NCBI GenBank assembly: GCA_011503125.2
Contig: WWBZ02000051.1
Span: 2,356,001 to 2,420,000 of the forward strand
Reading direction: 5' to 3'
DNA from: Botryosphaeria dothidea
Taxonomy: Eukaryota > Ascomycota > Dothideomycetes > Botryosphaeriales > Botryosphaeriaceae
Length of the DNA stretch: 64,000 nucleotides
Part shown: positions 11,952 to 22,557 of the stretch, one piece after another
Position numbering within the stretch: the stretch's first letter is position 1
Layout of the letters: each line of letters opens with the position of its first letter
The notes under the pieces: generated by a model
Told to the model about the DNA's origin: nothing
Databases searched by the model: none
Seen by the model: only the letters and a program-made list of their open reading frames with translations
Position numbers and translations under genes: made by a program

Positions 11952-12471
11952 ATGTCTGAGCGCGGGAACTTCAGGGGCGGCCGAGGCGGTGGCAGAGGCG
12001 GCGATCGCGGTGGTCGCGGCGGCGGACGCGGTGGGCACGGCAGCCAGCAGGACCGTCCAAAGAAGGAAAACATTCTCGACCTAGGGAAGCTCATGGACAA
12101 GGGCATCAGCGTCAAGTTCAACGGTGGTCGCGAGGGCAAGTTGCCGAGATACCCCATGCGAGCTTTGCCGGCTCGGAGAATGCAATGCTGACTCCCATTG
12201 GCTAGTGACTGGCACGCTGAAGGGCTACGATCAGCTCATGAACCTGGTGCTGGACGATGTGAAGGAAGTCATGCGCGGTAGGTCCTCGCTGTTTGCCGGG
12301 AGAATGTGTTGTTCCAGATGCTGAGTACAAGCTTGCACAGATGACGAAGGCAACGAAACCACCCGCTCACTCGGCCTCATTGTCGCCCGCGGCACTCTAC
12401 TCGTCCTGATTTCGCCACTTGATGGCAGCGAGGAAATCGCCAATCCCTTCGCCCCAGCCGAGGACGAATGA
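11952..12471 (+). CDS. LSM7: U6 snRNA-associated Sm-like protein LSm7
   Basis: Exons 11952-12135, 12206-12277 and 12341-12471 give 128 residues. LSm7 is a subunit of the LSm2-8 ring (nuclear, U6 snRNA 3' end) and of LSm1-7 (cytoplasmic mRNA decay). Sm motif 1 is ILDLGKLMDKGISVKFNGGR through TGTLKGYDQLMNLVLDD; Sm motif 2 is LGLIVARGTLLVLISP. Compared with animal LSm7, residues ~5-33 are an added RGG/GRGG-rich extension, an RNA-binding type of sequence. Intron 1 begins with GC, not GT: the only split restoring the Sm fold (GGRE-V-TGTL) cuts at 12135/12136 before GCAAGT and ends at TAG 12205. Intron 2 is ordinary GT-AG. The ATG is the first in frame after a pyrimidine-rich leader. Confidence 0.95.
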
Positions 12472-13451
12472 GAGCTTAGCGCAAGCCTCCCAATTATGTT
12501 GCATACATGAAGAGATGTTCTTAGCCGTTACCAGAACGAAACACCTGGCACGGTTTGGCGAGGGCAGACTGGGAACAAAGCCCAAGGCCGCGTCAGATCT
12601 TGCGAATCCATATACCAGAAGATCAGGGAGGGGACAACTATAAGCATGAGGTCACACAGCCTCGCGAGCACAACTAGGAATGAGCAATTGCCCACAGTCG
12701 CCGAAATATGAAGTCATAGGGGAGCCACGCTTCCAACAAATCATGATTCCCCAGCCTCTCTTGGCAAGTCTCCTGTGAACATTACGTTGATTTTAACTCC
12801 AAAAAAAAATGTACGCCCTATGTCTTGAGTGAGTCAACAAAGCAAAGCCTGTCATTGAGCTCTTTGTGGCAATGCACAAGCCGAAATTTATCATGAGACG
12901 ACCATAAAGACAGTGGATAGTCTGGTGGCTGAGACAAAAAGCATTGTAGTGTCTCGGATGATCTGAAGATGGAAGGATGTTAAGTCTCAGCAACACCGCC
13001 TCAATTCCTTATCTGTGGTATCCATTCCCACATCCTGGAAGGTCATCACTTGGCAACGCGGGGTTCGGCAGATATTGACGCCACAAAAGACGACAAGACA
13101 TAGCTCTCTTAACCAATAGCGATGTATATGTTCCACGCATGCAGGATTCCTCAATTGTATACGGGCATTCAATCTATCTTTCGCTTTCCAACCTACCTTC
13201 TACAGATGCTTCCTAAGAATGTTACTTCTACTTGGCAATTCGACCAAGACAATAGTGCCCGCGTTGCTTAGTATGCGGGCCAAATTCCCTGTTTCGAGCC
13301 TCAATGAGCATTAGCTTTTGCGAGTGGCTGTGTTTCATGCAATCCTTACAATTGTCTGCATCTTCATTGACCGGCCACGGAGCCACCATCATACACGCGG
13401 CCATCCCCGTGTTTAAATGGACGGAGCGTGTGGTTGAGATACTAAACTTCC
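12472..13451. other. Intergenic, LSM7 3' side and PhoD promoter
   Basis: Nearly 1 kb, with lower GC than the flanking genes. It should contain the LSM7 3' UTR and the promoter of the downstream phosphatase gene. No coding frame with recognisable content and no RNA gene was seen. Confidence 0.5.
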
Positions 13452-15665
13452 GTGAAATTCTTTCAGAACAAATTCACATCTTTTCTGCATGTCATGTTCC
13501 TCTTTGCGCTGATCAGCCTCCTTGCCTTAGACAGGGTCCACGCAGCCTTGCTCTACGAACGGAATGTCAACTTTCTCAGTCCTTCGCAGAATCATGTTGG
13601 GCTGAGCCTTGATACCCACCAACTCTACAAACGACAGATCTCAGCACCGAAACTTGACCCTTCTCAGTTAAATTTCACTCATGGTGTTGCTTCAGGAGAC
13701 CCTGCCCCTGATTCCGTCATATTGTGGACCCGCATTTCGCCAGGTCTTGACAACGACCGATCAAACGTCACGATTGAAGGATTCATCCCTCTTTACAGCC
13801 ACGAAACTGAGCAATATGTGGAGATGTCCGAGGCGCCCATTTGCGTTGACTACAGACTTGGAACAGACGACGAGTTCTCCACGGTCGTTGACTCTGACAG
13901 GGTCTATACGACATCTGAAATAGACTTCACCATCAAGGTTGAAGCTCGAGGGCTCAGCCCTTTTACGACGTACTTCTACCAGTTCACCGTCTGCGACAGC
14001 GAAAATCGTAGCCCGGTTGGTCGGACAAAGACCATGCCTGCTGCGGATGATGATGTTGCCGATGTAAAGCTTGCAGTGTTCGGCTGCGCAAACTGGCGTA
14101 AGTTATTTCCTGACTAGATTTAGGCCAAGCCACACTGGCCCCGGCAAAGCTTATGGATACTTCAATGCATACGGAAATGCTGCCCGCAAGGTCTGTGCAG
14201 ACTCGCGTGTCCGACTCATGCTGACATTTGGTAGGACTCGGTTGATTATGTAGTGCATCTCGGCGACTACATGTACGAGACGTCACCTGGCTCTACTCGC
14301 ATTGGTTGGAATATCGGACGTTTGCATGAACCTGCGAAAGAACTTGTGTCACTTTACGACTATCGAAGAAGGCTTGCGCAGTACCGCGAAGACAGTGATC
14401 TTTTGCTCAATTACCAGCGTTTTCCCTGGATACCTGTCTGGGATGATCATGGTACGTAAAAACTGAAGTTTCATCCTGGTAACTATTGAAGAGCTCGTGA
14501 AGAGACCGCTAATGATCAATGGCGAGGTGGATATGGAAATCAAAACAATACACAAGAAAGCTGGGAAGAAATCGGCGGCGTGAGCGTCGACCAAAGGAAA
14601 ATGCATGCTGTCAGAGCATATTTCGAGTGGATGCCAATCCGGTGAGCCTCAGTAAACGCTTTCATTTCAACTGACTTCGCTGAGCCACTATTCAGACAAG
14701 TGGATATGGACGACAATCTCCGCATTTGGAGAAGTTTTTCAATCGGCAGACTGGCAGACCTGATCATGCTCGACACCCGCGGATATGACCGGAGCATCAC
14801 TGATTTGTAAATCCCTCTCTAGCATGCCACCCTCACGCATCACTGATTAGTTTACAGGGACTGGAACACGGAGTACATCCGTCTGATATCTGATGACGCC
14901 GGCCGCACAATGATGGGCTGCCACCAGGAGAACTGGTTCTACAACTCCCTAAGCGCCTCTGCAGACCGCGGTGCGACCTGGCGCATCATCAGTTCTCAAG
15001 TCAGTACGTAATTCCCAGCGCTTCTCATGTCCCAGCATAGCAAATATACTTACTGATTATTTGCACAAAAAGTATTTTCCCGCATGAACCGCTCCAGCCT
15101 CGCACCCGACCCGGAAAACCCCTTCAACCGCGACGCCTGGGACGGATACCAGGGGAACCGCAACCGCACGTTCGCGCACCTGTACGACAACAGCATCTCC
15201 AATAACATCTTCCTCGCCGGCGACCCCCACGCCAACTGGGTGTCTGACCTCGTCTGGCTCGATGAGAAGACCTAGGACCCGGTGACAGGCGACGGGGCCG
15301 TCGGCGTGGAGTTTGTGCTCACGGCCGTGTCGAGCGTCAGCCGCGCGGGTCAGAACGTCAGCATCGAGGCGGCGCGCGCGTTTAGTGATGATATCGTGGC
15401 TGCGAATGAGGAGCTGCATTGGAACGAGTTATGGTACCGCGGGTATCTGGGGTTGAGTTTGAGTGCAGAGCGCGCGGAGGCGCGTTTCTTCGGCGTTCCG
15501 GATGTGAAGAGGCGGAGTGGGGCGGAGGTCAGTTTGGCGAACTTCACGGTTCTAGCAGGGGAGAACAAGTTACAGAGACCGGTGGCAGGCGGAGTGGTAG
15601 AGGCGGGGACACTGAAGGGTGGAGAGACGACGACGACGAATCGGACGGTGGATACTGGGGCGTAA
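13452..15665 (+). CDS. PhoD-like secreted phosphatase, interrupted by an in-frame TAG
   Basis: Seven exons: 13452-14097, 14150-14190, 14235-14451, 14503-14641, 14696-14806, 14858-15003, 15073-15665. A signal peptide (hydrophobic core ~12-27, cut near VHA) precedes the PhoD N-terminal domain (THGVASGDPAPDSVILWTR) and the metallophosphatase domain. Metal-site motifs are HLGDYMYE, WDDHE (split by intron 4) and AGDPHANW; many relatives have GDSHAN there. PhoD enzymes are secreted Ca/Fe-dependent phosphomonoesterases or phosphodiesterases. At 15273-15275 the frame meets TAG after WLDEKT (codon 501). The same frame then stays open for 129 codons to TAA at 15663 and still reads like the family's C-terminus (GVEFVLTAVSS, RGYLGLSLS, LANFTVLAGENKLQRPVAGG). 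So the product is either a 500-residue truncation, a readthrough protein, or a recent pseudogene; a sequencing error is also possible. Confidence 0.85.
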
Positions 15666-16589
15666 GGCGTGAGCGAAAGGCTGCAGGTATTGTAAAGAAT
15701 TTGGTTCAAGACGTATGTCAACCGACTTCGTAAAGTTTCGCAGCAGTAATCTGCCATAGACATAGCTCCAAGGCTTTGTGAGGGAACGAGATCAATTCTG
15801 CTTGCCCTCAATGAAAAAGGCGTCATCGCATTTTAATGCCTCCACCTAAATCCAGCGACAGACTTTGCCCCGGAGATGTAGGTTTCGGAGCTGTCACCTT
15901 ACGACATATTGAGATCTCCACCAATCGGAAGTATTGCAGATATATGAACTTCGCTATATCCTTTTCTCTAAAAAAAAAAAGAATGATATCTTTTCTTCCG
16001 CAATCGTGATAAAATCCTACAACTTTAAGGTTGTTGCATATACAAGCAGTAGTAAAGATGTTTGCTGCCTCGAAGCTATGAGATAGCTTTTAAACACCAA
16101 TCATGGAAACATGGTTGTGTTAGCAAAGGAATTCATGATTGGCCCTTTCACCGTTCAAAGCGTTTGATTGCTAGAAGAAAGGCTCGGACTTTTTGAGGTT
16201 CGAATATTAGGGCGCAGTATTGATTCGATAACGCCAAACGCGCCATTCAAATCTGCAGTGCAGAGCCTCCAATGCCGATTCCCTCGACCAACTAGTTTAC
16301 TTAGTCAACAGGGTCTCTCATTTTCGAGGTCCCAAAGATAAATTTTGTACCAAAAAGGGGCGTTCTTCGGTTCGTAGACGATGAAGCCTATGTCCTCGAG
16401 TAAGTCCTGGTCGCTATGCGCCAATGGCAACTATAACACACGTAACCAGCCACAATGCAGTCAGAGGACAAAGCCTCTTCTAAAGCCATCCTCTCCGCAA
16501 ACCTAGCACTGAAAGTAGCGGCAACGTCGTGAAATATGTAGAAAATGATGTGCTCGAATTTTGGTGACATCAAAGCCTGCTACAAATGC
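15666..16589. other. Convergent intergenic region, PhoD to DRS1
   Basis: Two genes end toward each other here, so only 3' UTRs are expected. The sequence is relatively AT-rich with an A-run near 15970. No ORF of note. A GGTTCGAAT string at about 16197 resembles a tRNA T-loop, but no cloverleaf can be drawn around it. Confidence 0.5.
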
Positions 16590-19078
16590 TTACTTCCTCC
16601 CCTTTCTCACGACCATCTTCTTCGGACCTTCCTTCTTGTTATCTCCCTTCTTTCCCTTCCTTTTCCCCGCCTCCAAAGCACCCTTCCCTGCGCGTTCTGC
16701 CTTGCCCTTCTTCCATCCCATACCAGCGCCCTCCTTCCTCTCACTGCTCGCATCCAACCTCTTCTTCTCCTTATTACTCAACTTCTTCTTCGCACCCTTG
16801 ACTCCAGGAGCCTCGCCGTTCAGCTCCGCCCTGCCCGCATCTTTGGCCGCCTTCTTCTGCACCTCCGATTCAAACCACGTGCGCTTCGGACGCGACAGGA
16901 TCTCGTCCTGATGGTTGATGATGTTCTCGCCCTTGCGAAGCTCCATGTCCACCTGCGCCATGGCCTTCTCCTCCTTCTCCTCCTTCAAAATCTCCTCGAC
17001 CTCGTCATCCATGTTCTTCAGCTTCTCATCCCACTCGTCGATCTCGTCGAAGGGAACCTGGCGTGAGACGATCTTTGGGGGCGTGGCCTTGTCCTGAGCG
17101 GCCTGGGTGCGAGCGGCCTTGACCACGGCCTTGACGACCTTGCGGTCCGGCTCGGCGGCGATGGTGCAGGCGCGACCGGTGGCGCCACCACGGGCGGTAC
17201 GACCGACACGATGGAGGTAGATGTCGTGACTTTGCGGGGCGCCGTAGTTGATGACAGTGCTGACACCCTTGATATCCAGACCACGGGAGGCCAGGTCGGT
17301 GGCGAGGAGGTGGGATGCTGACTGGCTACGGAAAGACTCGACTGCTGCAATACGCTGGAGTGCTATCAGTAGATCGTTCATGTGATAGTGATGAGAGATG
17401 ATCTTACTTGCTCCTGGCTCATGCTACCGTGCAGCTCAGCAGCCTTGATACCGCATAGTCCGAACAGAATGCGAACACGATGGGCCTCCTTCTTTTGTCT
17501 GAAAAAGATGATGACACGGTCCGTATACATTTTCTGACAGAGATACATCAAGACTGCCAATTTCTTCTCCTCCTTGCCTGGCCTGAGACGTATGAACTCT
17601 TGCACAAGACCAGAGACAGTTGCTTTTTTGGCGTCCACCATCAGCCGGACCGGCCTGTTCAACCCCACGCGAATAAGCTTATCGACGGTGTCTGTCATGG
17701 TGGCAGAGAAAAGCATAGTTTGCCTCGACTTGGGAATGGTAGTAAGAATCTCGTTCAACTCGTCGGCGAAACCATCTTCAAGCATTCGGTCGGCCTCGTC
17801 AAGAACGAGAATTTCCAGGGTATCGACAGCGAAGCTGGCAGAGTTACGCATGTGATCAATGAAACGACCGGGAGTAGCAATGACGACGTCCGGACGTTGC
17901 TTCAGAATGTTCTCCTGTTCCCTGAGACTGAAACCACCGACGATCTGAGCGAATGTAATGTCCGTGAAGGCAGCGAGCTTCTTTGAGACATTGAAACACT
18001 GCACAGCCAGTTCACGCGTGGGCATCAAGATCGCGACACGGGTCGTAGCAATCTTCTTGGGCCTGTAGAGAAGACGTTCCAGAATGGGGATGACGAAAGC
18101 AGCAGTTTTACCGGAACCAGTGACGGCACCACCGACCACATCTTTGCCGAGGAGGGCAACAGGAATAGTTTTGGACTGGATAGGCGTCGGTTCGGTGAAG
18201 CCAACAGCAGCCAGGCCCTTAAGGATAGGACGCGACAGCGACATGTGCTGGAATGAGCCCTTGCCCTTCGCGACCGGGGGCTTGGAACCGTCGAGGTTCT
18301 CTTCTGGGGCGAAGAAAGCTTTCCTGCGCTCTGCTTCCACGGGGTCTTCTTTCTCTTCATCATCGTCGGAATCAGATCCTAGGTCGTCAGGGTGTGGGAC
18401 TGGCTTCGCTTCCTCCTCATCTTCCTCGTCTTCAGCATCATCATCTTCTTCCTCGGAGTCCTCGTCCTCTGCTTCTTCGTCGCCTGACTCTTCGGCGTCT
18501 TGGGCACCCATGCCGAAGCCATCTTCAGCCATGGTCTCATCTTCTTCAATAGCGGTAAATTCTTCTTCGGCGTCAGCTTCTGCATCGGAGCTATCACTTT
18601 CAGAGTCCGCATCAGCATCCTTCTTTTGCTTCTTTCCGGTCTCTTCCTGCTTTTGTCTCCTGCGCGCAATAATATCGTCGATATCTACGGCCTTCTTGTC
18701 ACCGCCCTTCTTCTTGGCGTCCATCTCCAACCCCCAGCCGTCAAAGTCGTCAATTACGCCAATGTCGACATCACCGGCCTTGAACTCGAAATCTGAGGCC
18801 ATTGCGCCGTCATCCTCACCACCGGCAGCCCAATTTTCCTCCTCATCTTCTGGCTCAGGCTCAGGCGATGGGCTTGGTGTCTTCTTCTGCTTCTTGCTCT
18901 TCTTGTTCTTTTTCTTGGAGCCGTTCAGATCGGCGTCCGCGGCGGCAGAGTCGCGCTTGCGTTTTTTCCCGTTGGCAGAGGGCAGCTCGGCGTCAGGTTC
19001 GCCATCGAGGTTGGGGATATCGTCCTCATTGTCGGAGATTGTCAGGACGAAGTCGTCGTCGAGGTCGCGGGGTGCCAT
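16590..19078 (-). CDS. DRS1: DEAD-box ATP-dependent RNA helicase Drs1
   Basis: Exons 19078-17408 and 17354-16590 give 811 residues. Drs1 is a nucleolar helicase needed for 60S ribosomal subunit assembly and 27S pre-rRNA processing. Residues 1-260 are very acidic with Lys-rich patches ([12 protein letters not shown]). The helicase core follows: Q motif [11 protein letters not shown] near 288, Walker [10 protein letters not shown] near 318, DEAD in LDEADRM near 424, SAT near 456, and [10 protein letters not shown] near 603 in exon 2. The C-terminal tail is Lys-rich with long helical stretches. The intron joins SMSQEQ to RIAAVES. I chose the ATG of [10 protein letters not shown] because sequence upstream in that frame looks non-coding and this start matches the acidic N-terminus. 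Divergent with the CDF transporter gene. Confidence 0.95.
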
Positions 19079-19414
19079 TTTTGCGGGCGCGGGCTGTGGT
19101 GTCTGCGCTGCTGTCCAAAAAAGTTTCGGAGATGCACGAATCTGCCGCCGACGGCCAGGGCGGTGAGAGGAATTAGTGCATTCTCGGGTCGGAGCTCGTG
19201 GGAAGCCGACGCCACAGTGCTGCGCCACAGCTAATCTTTGGCAGCGGCAAAGTGTGACGCGTGGGCGACCGATTCGCTGTTGGGAGAGGAGAGAGAGACT
19301 TGGCCACCTTGATAGCGGTCAAGCGTCGCCTGCCAGCTGCGCGCCTTGTCGTGCTCGGTTTTCAACCCCTCACGCTCCTCAACACCTCATCCATTGTCTT
19401 GGACACCAGCAATC
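19079..19414. promoter_or_regulatory. 336-bp divergent promoter between DRS1 and the CDF transporter
   Basis: The two ATGs face away from each other 336 bp apart, so both promoters and leaders must fit here. There is no TATA box, as is usual for housekeeping fungal genes. A CT-rich stretch precedes the CDF ATG on the plus strand. Confidence 0.55.
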
Positions 19415-20857
19415 ATGAACTCGGAACCTGATCTGCGCCACTCGATCTCGCTGCGACCGCATCCGTTCCCGACCCAGGCAAGCCAGCCCGACCGGCCGGA
19501 TTCGAGCAGGGCGCATCATCATGCCTCGGAATTCATCGCTCTAACGCCTGTGAACCACCCGGGTACTCCCGAACCCGCCAACTACGACAAGAACGGCACC
19601 AGCACTGCTTTCGAGCCAGCGACACCGCCTGCCGATTCAGCCGGTGACCCGCTTTCGCATCGAAACGCCTCGCGTTTTGGTCACGACAGCTCCGACGTCG
19701 AGCGCCAAACCCTGCCCTCCTACGACCGTGCGAACGATCCCTTCAACCTCGCCGACAAGATAAAGCCCCAACAGGAGCTCGAGCAGATTCGCGCAAACAC
19801 CTCCCGCAAGCGCGATGGCTGCGGTCCGCTTACCACCAACAAGAAGGCCTCGACCGCCCGCAAGGTTGAGGCCTTCTACGAGAACCAGAACGAGAACATC
19901 GAGCGGCTGCTGAAGCCTGTCTCTGAGCACGTCCGCCAGGCCAAGGAAGAGGAGGGTGCTGATAACCTGCAGTACAAGATTGCTGTCTGGGGCTCTTTCG
20001 GTGCCAACATCATCCTGGTTGCTTTGCAGCTCTACGGTGCTATTTCGTCTGGCTCCCTGTCGCTGTTCACCACCATGGCGGATGCCATCTTCGATCCTAT
20101 GTCCAACATCACCCTTATATTGTGCAACCGAGCCGTGAAGCGCGTCAATCCTCACCGTTTCCCCTCAGGCAAAGCTCGCATCGAGACTGCTGGCAATATC
20201 TTCTTCTGCTTCCTCATGACCTCCGTTTCGCTCATCATTATTGTCATGTCCTGCCGCGAGCTGGCAGAAGGCCACAGCGAAGACACCCGGAACTTCCACC
20301 TGCCGTCCGTCATCGCCGTCGCCGCCGCCTTCGGCACCAAATTCGTGCTCTTCCTGTACTGCTTTGCCCTGCGCAACAAATACAGCCAAGTCCGCATTCT
20401 CTGGGAGGACCACCGCAACGACCTGTTCATCAACGGCTTCGGTATCCTTACTTCCGTCGGCGGTTCGAAGCTCAAGTGGTTCATCGATCCGGCTGGCGCC
20501 ATTGCTATCTCTTGTCTCATCACGTTCCTGTGGATGCGCACCGCCTACTCCGAGTTCCAGCTCCTCATCGGCGTTTCGGCCGATACGAGCATGCTCCAGC
20601 TGATCACCTACGTCTCCATGACGCACTCGCCCTCCATCACTGGCATCGATACTGTCCGTGCATGGCACTCTGGTCCTCGTCTTATCGTTGAGGTCGACAT
20701 CGTCATGAGCCCTGATGACTCTCTGCGTAACACGCACGACGTTGCGGAGGCTCTGCAGACGAAGCTGGAGAGTTTGCCTGATGTCGAGCGTTGCTACGTG
20801 CACGTTGACTACGAGACGTCGCACGCTCCTGAGCATTTCTGGAAGAAGGAGCTTTAA
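19415..20857 (+). CDS. Cation diffusion facilitator (CDF) metal transporter, Mn-type signature
   Basis: A single exon gives 480 residues. CDF proteins exchange divalent metal for protons across membranes. The first ~190 residues are hydrophilic and probably disordered. The membrane part starts at KIAVWGSFGANIILVALQLY, and the metal site of TM2 reads DAIFDP, the DxxxD form seen in Mn-type CDFs instead of the HxxxD of Zn-type. A second site lies around WEDHRNDLFINGFGIL. The C-terminal cytoplasmic domain (RAWHSGPRLIVEVDIVMSPD and ERCYVHVDYET) is the usual CDF dimerisation ferredoxin-like fold. Mn specificity is inference from the motif; iron is an alternative. I start at MNSEPDL, with 23 codons of doubtful upstream frame left out. 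Confidence 0.9.
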   Translation: MNSEPDLRHSISLRPHPFPTQASQPDRPDSSRAHHHASEFIALTPVNHPGTPEPANYDKNGTSTAFEPATPPADSAGDPLSHRNASRFGHDSSDVERQTLPSYDRANDPFNLADKIKPQQELEQIRANTSRKRDGCGPLTTNKKASTARKVEAFYENQNENIERLLKPVSEHVRQAKEEEGADNLQYKIAVWGSFGANIILVALQLYGAISSGSLSLFTTMADAIFDPMSNITLILCNRAVKRVNPHRFPSGKARIETAGNIFFCFLMTSVSLIIIVMSCRELAEGHSEDTRNFHLPSVIAVAAAFGTKFVLFLYCFALRNKYSQVRILWEDHRNDLFINGFGILTSVGGSKLKWFIDPAGAIAISCLITFLWMRTAYSEFQLLIGVSADTSMLQLITYVSMTHSPSITGIDTVRAWHSGPRLIVEVDIVMSPDDSLRNTHDVAEALQTKLESLPDVERCYVHVDYETSHAPEHFWKKEL

Positions 20858-22557
20858 GCGGGCAGGGTAAGCTACGCCGCTCACATAGAATCAACCCATT
20901 TGAAGCTCAAAGAAGGGCCGCACGGTTCAGGCCGGCAATGGAGACATCAGGCAGATGAGAATCGCTGGCCGTGAACACGGCTTGAGTTGCCTTGAAGATC
21001 AGAAAAGAAAGAAAAGGAGAAAACAAACCAGACCCCAATGGTGGCGAACACGCAGCTATTGGGGGTTTATCCCTTGGTCAGCTGGAACAGTGCCGCGGCG
21101 TTCTACAGCTGATGCACTATCTTTCTTGACGGCCATGCTGTTCATCATAGCGAACAGAACCGTTATTATTTTTCATGCAAACTTCTTTTCTATACATATG
21201 TTTAGGGCCGATTCGGCCCCCGGTTTGCGAGCTGGTTTGTGTTTGCGAGGGGTGTTAGCGCTTATTATATAATCAAATATTTGCCAAATTAGCCTTATAT
21301 CCGAGGCAAATATTGGACGAACTATCTTAGACGCGGTTTGCGTACACGAGCCGTTTAATAAACGCTATTTACGAAAGATTACTGGGACCGGCGTACCACT
21401 AGCCGCGGATTACTGTTACGGTTTGAACCCTGAGAGTGCCTTGGATGGATCCTGCGGCGAGACCTTGGGTTGAGAGGACCCTGAAGCTCAATAAAGCCTA
21501 ACAAGAAAACCTTGCAACTCGCTACCAGTAAAAGGAACTCTAGAGAGATATATAAGCAGCGCTACCTTGCTTAAATCTTGCTTCCTTTTCTCTTTAGCTT
21601 AGTCTTCTCGTAGATAGTAATGCCACTGCATTTCCGCGAGTGCACCGGATGCAAGCCATCACAATTACTAAAAAGGGCAAGGGCCGCGCGAATTTCCTAT
21701 AAATATGGTTACAAATATGCTTATAAACGCAAATATCTAGAGGGGTGTATATAGAATTATCGAGAGATTTATAAACTTATTATAAGGGCCTTTTTAGACC
21801 CTTATATACGCTAGTAAGAGCGTGGTAGACACGCCAGCAAGAGTATAAGAGGGAGGGAGGAAGGAAGGGCGGGTAGGACTATCTTATTAGGAATATTCGT
21901 ATTATCCCTTGTTTCAAAGATTGGTACACTGCTTCGCCAATTTGACGCTATTATACGCAAATACGCTAATTTCCCAAACACAAATGGCAAATACAAATGG
22001 GGCCGAATCGGCCCTTATTGGCGGCAATGGTTACTACTTTCAGGCGTATGCACCTACATTTGTCATGTTCGGAGCCAACAACCTGCAACGCTCTTCACAT
22101 TGAGCTGACTCGACAACAAAATACTTCGATCTAGTGGAGCAATTAGCAGGCATTCGCAATTACAACGGCTTCGTACTCCGTGCCACGTAGTATCACTGTT
22201 ACACCGCATCAAATTCATGTGAAAAGAATGACCGCACCGATAAGACGGACGTTGGAGTTTCCACCAGTACACGGTATCCTATACTCCACCCATGACGAAG
22301 ACAAAAAGGGCAGTTGCAGAGCACAGCCCCGAAGAAAGAAGACAGCGCTGAAAATAGAAAATCCCCCAAGTTCGCCAAGAAATGTGGACCCTCCGACCAT
22401 TTTACTCCACTAACGACCGACACGGCACCTCTTTTCCGGTATCCAAATTGGTATCTTATGTTGAAATGAAACAAGCAAAGCAGCAAATGCTGTTGTTACA
22501 GGATATATGGCACAGAAAGAAAGGAACCGTGACCATTTACAATATTTTTTTGGTCCA
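20858..22557. other. Convergent intergenic region carrying an inserted TIR element
   Basis: The region lies between the 3' ends of the CDF and DUF7053 genes. Nearly half is the TIR element at 21205-22014 (separate entry). The flanks (20858-21201 and 22018-22557) hold only short frames and should be 3' UTR sequence. Confidence 0.6.
21205..22014. mobile_element. Degenerate PIF/Harbinger-like TIR element (MITE-like), 810 bp
   Basis: Both ends carry the same 16-bp sequence GGGCCGATTCGGCCCC in inverted orientation (21205-21220 and 21999-22014). Imperfect similarity continues inward over about 40-50 bp (shared TTTGTGTTTG and TTAGCG). The element is flanked by a direct TTA on each side (21202-21204 and 22015-22017). 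A 3-bp TTA/TAA target duplication with TIRs starting GGG is the mark of the PIF/Harbinger superfamily. The inside is AT- and TpA-rich with no long ORF, so no transposase is left. It is either a non-autonomous copy or a copy decayed by RIP-like C-to-T change. The outer 15 bp of each TIR is itself a perfect palindrome around one T. Confidence 0.75.

Noticed and set aside
16190..16215. GGTTCGAAT string resembling a tRNA T-loop
   Set aside because: No acceptor stem, D arm or anticodon arm can be paired in the 75 nt around it.
18084..19166. 360-codon plus-strand Ser-rich frame opposite DRS1
   Set aside because: It is the antisense shadow of the acidic Asp/Glu-rich DRS1 N-terminus, which gives Ser-rich frames on the other strand.
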